Shown here: one piece after another, positions 31,778 to 38,037 of the stretch
How the letters are laid out: each line of letters begins with the position of its first letter
Position numbering within the stretch: the stretch's first letter is position 1
Assembly (NCBI GenBank): GCA_903642295.1
Contig: CAHJWO010000005.1
Span: 1-38,037 of the forward strand
DNA from: PVC group bacterium
Lineage (GTDB): Bacteria > Verrucomicrobiota > Verrucomicrobiia > Chthoniobacterales > SZAS-18
Direction of reading: 5' to 3'
DNA length: 38,037 bases
Notes under the pieces: generated by a model
Databases searched by the model: none
What the model was told of the DNA's origin: nothing
Seen by the model: the letters and a program-made list of their open reading frames with translations, nothing else
Translations under genes and position numbers: made by a program

Positions 31778-32542
31778 TCAGGTCAGGCGGAGCACTCGCT
31801 TTGCCTTGCGCGCCGCTCTGCCGAACAGCCGTCCGCCCCGGATCAGCCACGTCTGCAATCCGCTCGAACGGATGACGGCATGATCTTTATCCAGGGCCAG
31901 GATGCGAGGCGCGAACGGCATGTCCGACCCTTCGGGGTAGCAGTAGCTCGGCGAGAGGATCAACGTGGAGGGATGATCATGAACGTAGCGGTTGAAATGG
32001 CTCTCGTCGTGCCACACCGCGACGAGGTGGTTGGCGTAGTCGGCCTCGATGGCGTCACGGCGATCCGTCGCCATCTCCAGCATGTTTTTGTACCGGCCGC
32101 CGAAAAAGGCCGTCTGGAGGTACACCTTGCCGTCGCCCATCGCAATGTAAGCGGTCGAGGCCGGGTTGCGTTCGTACAGGAATTCCTCCGGCGGTTTGCC
32201 GTACAGATAGGCGTGTTGGGTGCCCACCAGATCACCGAGGATCTCCCGGCCCACCGGCGCGACCACCCGCATGTCCGCGTCGCACATATAAACGTAATCG
32301 AACCCGGCCAGTTCCGGTGCGTACTGGCAGATGAAGTGGTACTTGTGCATCGCCACCCACGGCCACGGACGGTGCTCGATGAACAGCGTGCGGGCCTTCA
32401 CCTGATCGGGCAGGTCGGTCAGGACGATGACCTCCACCTCGCAATCCTTGAGGAAGTATCGGTCGAACGACTCGATCAAAGGCACCACGAACGCGGTGTA
32501 TTTTTGCGTGGCCGCCACCAGGACGGCGATGCGAGGTTTCAT
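31778..32542 (-). CDS. Family 6 glycosyltransferase (ABO/alpha-1,3-galactosyltransferase-like) with DxD motif
   Basis: A 254-residue retaining glycosyltransferase of the GT6 family, which contains the human blood-group A and B transferases. Seen: IAVLVAATQKYTAFV at the N-terminus; YVYMCDADMRVVAPVG (84-99), with DAD at 88-90; YLQTAFFGGRYKNML (141-155); WHDESHFNRYVHDHP (177-191), the most diagnostic GT6 block; and SPSYCYPEG (198-206). It is shorter than the mammalian enzymes because it lacks a membrane stem, as is usual in bacteria. Family knowledge: most bacterial GT6 members have NxN instead of DxD and do not need metal, so DAD here is unusual. It is placed between Wzt and an alpha-1,2-fucosyltransferase-like gene. 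The donor (UDP-Gal or UDP-GalNAc) cannot be read with confidence. Confidence 0.87.
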   Translation of the reverse strand: MKPRIAVLVAATQKYTAFVVPLIESFDRYFLKDCEVEVIVLTDLPDQVKARTLFIEHRPWPWVAMHKYHFICQYAPELAGFDYVYMCDADMRVVAPVGREILGDLVGTQHAYLYGKPPEEFLYERNPASTAYIAMGDGKVYLQTAFFGGRYKNMLEMATDRRDAIEADYANHLVAVWHDESHFNRYVHDHPSTLILSPSYCYPEGSDMPFAPRILALDKDHAVIRSSGLQTWLIRGGRLFGRAARKAKRVLRLT

Positions 32543-32556
32543 TTCGGTTCCCAAAG

Positions 32557-33802
<1,246 letters not shown>

Positions 33803-33813
<11 letters not shown>

Positions 33814-34678
33814 CGGCGAAGCTCCTTTCCATTCGCTTGAACGCGAACACCCCCGCCGCCAACACGATGAACGCCGTCGCGGCGGAAACCACGAGCGACC
33901 CTGCCGTGGGCATCGGGGTACCGAGCAAACTCGCCTTCATGGCGGCCAGCGGCGCGGCTAGCGGATTGAGAAATAAATAAACGCCCCGCAGCCGCTCCGG
34001 CACTTTCTCCAGGACTTTCTCCAGCGGATACGCCACCGGCGTCGCGTACAACAAAATATTCAGCGCCACGGGCAGGATGTACTGCACGTCCCGGTAACTC
34101 ACCGCCAGCGCCGCCGTCCCCAGCCCCACGCCCAGCGCAATGGCCGTCAGGATCAACATCCACACCGGGAAAAGCAGCAACCCCACGCCCGGCGCGATGT
34201 GGTAAATGCCCAGCAACACCCCCATCATCGCGGCGGTCACGGCAAAATCCACCAGCCCGGAGCCGACGCTGGAAAGCGGCAGGATCAAACGCGGGAAAAA
34301 CACCTTGGAGATCAGTTGCGAATTGCTGACCAGGCACCCGCCTACCTTGGTCAGCGCGTTGCTGAAAAAATTCCAGCCCAGCAAGCCCGCGAACGCGAAG
34401 GGAAAGTACGGCACGCCGCCGCTGGGCAGCCCTGCCACCGTGCCGAACACGAATGAAAATACCCCCGCCGCCAGCAGCGGTTGGAGGACCACCCAGACCA
34501 CCCCCAGCGCCGTCTGCTTGTAGCGCAGCTTCAAATCACGTCCCGCCAGGGAGAACAGCAGGTCCCGGAACGCCCAGATTTCGCCCAGGTTTAACGCCGT
34601 CCAGCCCCGACTGGGGCGCAGCGTCAGGAGTGGACGCGGGCGCGCGGGTTCGTCCCTCCCGACGTGGGGAGCAGCCAT
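33803..34678 (-). CDS. wzm: ABC-2 type polysaccharide export permease (Wzm-like)
   Basis: A 291-residue membrane protein, partner of the neighbouring ATPase. Seen: a basic N-terminal stretch, then FRDLLFSLAGRDLKLRYKQTALGVVWVVLQPLL, the hallmark amphipathic entry and first helix of Wzm/TagG permeases (given here in the region about residues 36-70); a second span with FPFAFAGLLGWNFFS; then VSNSQLISKVFFPRLILPLS, and three or four further helices. The C-terminal RMERSFADVI is usual. Six spans in all are expected. The ATG at 34678 is chosen; a TTG at 34711 would add 11 residues. It is the first gene of the glycan operon, with a palindromic repeat about 170 bases upstream. Confidence 0.9.
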
Positions 34679-34842
34679 CAAGCCAGGGCCAGGCGCGGGT
34701 TCAAGTTTCAAGGAGTCGTCTGGTTATAAAGGGCGGCAGAATCGTGCAAATCATCATCAGTTTCAACGGCAGGCTGCGCGAGCAACCCGGCGCAATCACC
34801 CTTGGCATAGCAGCCTGCGTTCCAATTGGAAAAATCCCCAAA

Positions 34843-34891
34843 AGGTAGGGATGGCTGTCCCAGCCGTCCCCGTTGGGCCGCCGGCCCTTCT
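34843..34891 (+). repeat. Interspersed palindromic repeat, hairpin type 1 with second hairpin
   Basis: GGGATGGCT-GTCCC-AGCCGTCCC (34848-34870) is a 9-bp stem with one G.U pair; the core differs by one base from the 19-base core at 29455. It is followed by GGGCC-GCC-GGCCC (34875-34887), matching the tail at 29480. It lies between the end of the MFS gene and the start of the glycan operon. Confidence 0.75.
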
Positions 34892-34927
34892 TCTCGGGGG
34901 TGGACGGCGACCTCCAGCCGCCCGACA

Positions 34928-36262
34928 TCACCCCACTTCCGACGTAAACCCCGGCGTCCCCTCCGCCGCCGGAACCGCCCCCGCGATCCCCTCCCTTCCA
35001 ACGCCCACTCCCGCATCCTGCCCCTTCGTCACGACCCAACCCAAGACCCACGCCACGACCAGCAGCGCGCTCCCCAGCAAAAACGGCGCGCCCGGTACGT
35101 GCCACCCGCGCCGCGTCGCCCCTCCGCCGGCGATAAATGCCGCGAACGTCAGCGTGTAAATCCCCGGCCCCATCATCCCGGCGATTCCGCGCATCGAACT
35201 CATCGCCCCCTGGAGCCTCCCCTGCTCCGACGCCCCGACCCGGCGCGACATCATGCCCTGCGTCGCCGGACTCGCCAATCCCCAGAGTGACCCCAGCGGG
35301 ATCGCCAGACAAAAGAGCCACGAACGGTCCGCCAGCCCGTACAGCGCAAACCCGGCCAACCCGCATGTCGTCCCCAGCAGCAGGGTCCCGCGCTCGCCCA
35401 GCCAGCCCACGACCCTCCGCGTCAGCGTCGCCTGCACCAGCGCGGAACACAGCCCCGCCGCCGCCAGCGCCCCGCCCGTGGCCCCGGTGCTCCAGCCGAA
35501 ACGATAGCCGGTGTACAGCACCCACACCGCGGGGAAAACCTCGTGGGCGAGATAATAGAGAAACACCGTCGCCGATAATCCGAACAACTCCGGGTGCGAG
35601 CGCAATAATTCCAGCGACGCCACGGGATTCGCCTTGCGCCAGGAAAACGGCGCGCGCCGCTCCGGTGGCAGCGACTCCGGCAGCACGAACAACCCGTAAC
35701 ACGCGTTCGCCAGACTGAACGCCGCCGCCGCCCAGAACGGCAACCGCTCGCCGTATTGACCCAACAGGCCGCCCAGCGCCGGACCCAGGATGAAACCCAG
35801 CCCGAACGCCGCGCCCAGCAGCCCGAAACTCGCCGCGCGTTTCTCGGGCGGCGTCACGTCCGCGATGTACGCCCCCGCCGTCGGGAAACTCGCCGCCGTG
35901 ATGCCTGAAATCACCCGCCCGGCGAACAACCACGCCAGGGTCGGCGCGAGCGCCATCAGCACGTAATCCAGGCCCAGCCCAAAATTAGATAACAAAATCA
36001 CCGGACGCCGCCCGAACCGGTCCGACAGCGATCCGAGCACCGGGGAACACAAAAACTGCATCGCCGCCCACACGGTGCCGAACACCCCGTACATCTTGGC
36101 GCCCTGCGCGGTGTCGCCGTGCAGCAACCCCTGCACCAGCTTCGGTAACACGGGCACGATGATGCCCAGCGCCAGCACGTCGAGCACCACCGTGATGAAG
36201 ATGAACACGGTCGCGGCGGTGCGTCGCGCGGGCGGAACTGGCGGAGCGGGTGATTGATCCAT
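34928..36262 (-). CDS. MFS transporter, TetA/drug efflux-like
   Basis: A 444-residue membrane protein with about 12 predicted spans. Seen: first helix [20 protein letters not shown] (20-39), characteristic of TetA-type proton antiporters; motif [15 protein letters not shown] (77-90) in the cytoplasmic loop between helices 2 and 3; [20 protein letters not shown] in helices 4-5 with [14 protein letters not shown] after it; and [16 protein letters not shown] (motif C type). The second half repeats the pattern more weakly. A proton-driven drug or metabolite exporter is likely, with unknown substrate. The ATG at 36262 is used; ATG 36283 would add seven residues. No regulator gene is adjacent. It ends 60-odd bases from a palindromic repeat. 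Confidence 0.88.
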   Translation of the reverse strand: MDQSPAPPVPPARRTAATVFIFITVVLDVLALGIIVPVLPKLVQGLLHGDTAQGAKMYGVFGTVWAAMQFLCSPVLGSLSDRFGRRPVILLSNFGLGLDYVLMALAPTLAWLFAGRVISGITAASFPTAGAYIADVTPPEKRAASFGLLGAAFGLGFILGPALGGLLGQYGERLPFWAAAAFSLANACYGLFVLPESLPPERRAPFSWRKANPVASLELLRSHPELFGLSATVFLYYLAHEVFPAVWVLYTGYRFGWSTGATGGALAAAGLCSALVQATLTRRVVGWLGERGTLLLGTTCGLAGFALYGLADRSWLFCLAIPLGSLWGLASPATQGMMSRRVGASEQGRLQGAMSSMRGIAGMMGPGIYTLTFAAFIAGGGATRRGWHVPGAPFLLGSALLVVAWVLGWVVTKGQDAGVGVGREGIAGAVPAAEGTPGFTSEVG

Positions 36263-36482
36263 GAACCGAGGCGAAACGCTCATCGTTTCGGACCGCCGCC
36301 GCTTCGTCAAGAACGCAATCCCATCTGGCGAAGGCGGTCGGGGTGGATGGCGGCCTCTGCGCGCGGTCAAGCGGCTACGAGCTTGCTGAAAACTGCTCTA
36401 ACCGGGGGTAACCCCTTACCAAGCCGGGTCAGCCGCGCCGCCTCTGGCCACCCCGGGGGGATGCCGGAAATGAGGTCCGCTT

Positions 36483-37316
36483 CTACAGGAACAAATCCGG
36501 CAGCAGCCGCCCCGCATTCTCCGGTTCACACGCATAATCCGCAAATTCCGTCACCCCCACGCTCCGCAAGAAATCCTCGTCGAGCAAGCACTGTCCCGTC
36601 AATTCCCCCGGCGGCGTGCGCAAAACCGCCGCCGCCGCCTCCGCCATGATCTCTGGCCGACGGCTGCGCGCGAATAGTCCCGCGCCACCCGGCACGGCAA
36701 ATTCAATCGCACTCGTGGCGATCAACGTACGCGGCCACAAACAATTCACCGCCACCCCCGCCGCCCGGAACTCCTCCGCCATGCCCAGCGAGAGCATCGT
36801 CATGCCAAATTTGCTCAGGGTATAAGGCGCGTACCGCTTCAGCCAATCCCCGGCAAAGTTCAGTGGTGGACACAGGCTCAGCACATGGGCGTGCGGCGAC
36901 TGCGTCAGGAACGGCAGCGCCGCCCGTGCGCACACGAATACCGCCCGCGCATTGACGCTCTGCATCAAATCGAACCGCTTGGCATCGGTGTGTTCCACGT
37001 CCGTTAGCGAGATTGCCCCGGCGTTGTTGATGACGCCGTCCAACCCCCCGAACCGGTCCACCGCCGCGGCGACGACGCCCGCCACCGCCGCCTCGTCGCG
37101 CACGTCCAGTTTCAACGCGAGCGCCTTGCCCCCGGCCGCCTCCACCGCTGCCGCCGTCTCGTGGATGGTGCCCGGCAGTTTGGGGTGCGCCGCGTCGCTC
37201 TTGGCGGCGATGACCACGTTCGCGCCCCCGCGCGCCAACCGCACCGCCATCGCCTTCCCGATCCCCCGGCTCGCACCGGTGATGAGCACCGTTCGCCCTG
37301 CAAATTCATGATTCAT
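36483..37316 (-). CDS. SDR family oxidoreductase, HSDL2-like
   Basis: A 277-residue short-chain dehydrogenase resembling the N-terminal domain of human HSDL2. Seen: VLITGASRGIGKAMA (10-24) for NAD(P) binding; an LDVRDEAAV block (70-78); GVINNAGAISL (94-104); HVLSLCPPLNF (144-154); and YTLSK with Tyr165 and Lys169; followed by GMTMLSLGMAEEF and VNCLWPRT, strongly HSDL2-like. Family knowledge: HSDL2 relatives have LSPPLN or ISPPLN where this one has LCPPLN, so the usual serine of the catalytic set appears to be Cys149. A neighbouring serine (147) might not substitute in space. The ATG at 37316 is preferred; ATG 37361 upstream is possible. The substrate is unknown. Confidence 0.9.
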   Translation of the reverse strand: MNHEFAGRTVLITGASRGIGKAMAVRLARGGANVVIAAKSDAAHPKLPGTIHETAAAVEAAGGKALALKLDVRDEAAVAGVVAAAVDRFGGLDGVINNAGAISLTDVEHTDAKRFDLMQSVNARAVFVCARAALPFLTQSPHAHVLSLCPPLNFAGDWLKRYAPYTLSKFGMTMLSLGMAEEFRAAGVAVNCLWPRTLIATSAIEFAVPGGAGLFARSRRPEIMAEAAAAVLRTPPGELTGQCLLDEDFLRSVGVTEFADYACEPENAGRLLPDLFL

Positions 37317-37407
37317 ATGGGTGTTCCAACGGCTCAACCGAGCCAATCGAAATTCTGTCATTTGTGAACTCGGGTGCTCGCCGTGCTCTGTCCGCCGATG
37401 CTGCCAG

Positions 37408-37923
37408 TCACAACGCCGTCGCGGCTCCGGCCGGCACCTCCGCACTCTTCACTACCTGTTCCTCCGGTCTCCGGCGATGTAGATGCACCAGAATCTCGCA
37501 CGTCGCGCAAACCTGCCCCTGGGCGTCGCGCAGCTCCACCGGATAACGCCGTTCCACCTTCCCCTCCCGCCGGAGCTCCTCCCGCACAGCCTCCACCTCC
37601 GCCGCCTCCAAAGTGAACTGCGCCGTCAGGTCGGTGCGCGCCTGCCGCTTGAAACGCACGTGCGCCTCTTTGGTCCAGGCCACGCAATCCTCCCGTCCCA
37701 GCAAGCTGCCCAGCATGACGGCATGGATCGGATCGACGGCGGCATAGATACTGCCGCCATAAATCGTCCCGTTCAGGTTTCGTGTCCGCCAGTTCAAGGG
37801 CAGCCAGATCCGCACCTCGCGCATCGTCGCGTCGATATAAGTGATCCGCGCCCCACTCCCCCGATAAGGCGGAAACAGGTTGAATTTCCAGCGCAGCCAA
37901 CGGGTACGAAAAGACTCGGCCAT
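37408..37923 (-). CDS. DUF4442 domain protein, hotdog-fold thioesterase-like
   Basis: A 171-residue product with the DUF4442 pattern, related to acyl-CoA thioesterase hotdog folds. Seen: FRTRWLRWKFNLFPPYRGSG (5-24), with PPYRGSGARI typical of the family; the segment VRIWLPLNWRTRNLNGTIYG (37-56), ending in the NGTIYGGSIYAAVDP core; GREDCVAWTKEAHVRFKRQA; and a C-terminal strand with AQGQVCATCEILVHLHRR. Probable cytoplasmic enzyme or acyl-group binder; substrate not known. Start ATG 37923 gives a full-length domain. It is about 90 bases upstream of the SDR gene on the same strand, so the two may be co-transcribed and act on the same acyl or ketone compound. This is inference. Confidence 0.85.
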   Translation of the reverse strand: MAESFRTRWLRWKFNLFPPYRGSGARITYIDATMREVRIWLPLNWRTRNLNGTIYGGSIYAAVDPIHAVMLGSLLGREDCVAWTKEAHVRFKRQARTDLTAQFTLEAAEVEAVREELRREGKVERRYPVELRDAQGQVCATCEILVHLHRRRPEEQVVKSAEVPAGAATAL

Positions 37924-37990
37924 AAGAGAAAGTCGGAGGTCGGAAGTTCAAGAAATTCGTCCGGGGATCATTCAAAAGCGATCCGCAGAA

Positions 37991-37996
37991 AGAGGA
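37991..37996 (+). promoter_or_regulatory. Ribosome binding site for the edge gene
   Basis: AGAGGA, 8 bases before the GTG at 38005. It supports that GTG as a real start. Confidence 0.4.
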
Positions 37997-38004
37997 TTGC
38001 ATCC

Positions 38005-38037
38005 GTGACCGTCCTACACTTCCGCGTGCCCGCTTCC
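38005..38037 (+). CDS. Start of a plus-strand gene, possibly homoserine kinase, cut by the window edge
   Basis: Eleven codons from GTG read M-T-V-L-H-F-R-V-P-A-S before the window ends. The V-x-V/F-x-VPAS opening is the known N-terminus of homoserine kinase, which continues with T/S-ANLGPGFD in GHMP kinases. A Shine-Dalgarno-like AGAGGA lies 8 bases upstream. It is divergent from the DUF4442 gene. With so few residues, other GHMP kinases or an unrelated protein remain possible. Confidence 0.4.
   Translation, partial: MTVLHFRVPAS

Noticed and set aside
34701-35933. A 410-codon open frame on the minus strand
   Set aside because: It is a Gly/Arg-rich alternative frame of the MFS transporter and crosses a palindromic repeat; no domain is seen.
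36405-36415. GGGGTAACCCC palindrome upstream of the MFS gene end region and SDR gene
   Set aside because: Too short, no second copy and no position relative to a start that would support an operator or terminator.

Overview
The window is a high-GC bacterial chromosome segment, most likely from a member of the Verrucomicrobiota. The strongest taxonomic markers are a complete four-gene set matching the Verru_Chthon cassette proteins A, B, C and D, and a protein with autotransporter-associated beta-strand repeats and a PEP-CTERM sorting tail. I recognise 26 protein-coding genes, two of them touching the window edges. I see no rRNA, tRNA, CRISPR array, transposase or prophage genes.

Layout. 0-8 kb: gamma-glutamyltransferase family enzyme, a small exported protein, a PfkB sugar kinase, a Uma2-type putative nuclease, an AsmA-like envelope protein, a fused ATPase-permease ABC transporter and a small membrane-anchored protein. 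8-15 kb: a secreted helical-repeat protein, a translationally coupled methyltransferase/FAD-oxidase pair, and an exported OB-fold-like protein with an S1/P1 zinc nuclease. 15-17.6 kb: the PEP-CTERM beta-strand-repeat protein. 17.8-25.6 kb, minus strand: a six-gene operon running D-B-C-A and then two related secreted proteins of unknown function. The first four carry type IV prepilin-like N-termini, and the genes overlap or lie within a few bases of each other. A palindrome close to the CRP-family half-site arrangement and a weak sigma70-like promoter lie upstream. 26-29.3 kb: a methyltransferase with a regulatory domain converges on a LarA-like racemase. 29.9-34.7 kb, minus strand: an ABC-dependent surface glycan operon (Wzm, Wzt, a GT6 enzyme, a GT11 enzyme and a GT2 enzyme). 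34.9-38 kb: an MFS exporter, an HSDL2-like SDR, a DUF4442 protein and, diverging at the right edge, what looks like the first codons of homoserine kinase.

The most interesting items are three. First, the pilin-like operon has two extra tandem paralogous genes sharing a conserved DSYGR(I/L)RPR signature. Second, an ABO/alpha-galactosyltransferase-like GT6 enzyme keeping a DxD motif sits directly next to a GT11 alpha-1,2-fucosyltransferase-like enzyme, the gene pair that would be expected to build a blood-group A/B-like terminus. Third, the intergenic spaces hold several families of interspersed palindromic and phrase-like repeats, including a 139-bp element with perfect 33-bp inverted ends and a neighbouring perfect 34-bp inverted repeat.

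Family assignments rest on motifs read by eye; no database search was run. Many genes lack an obvious Shine-Dalgarno sequence, so several start codons are uncertain.
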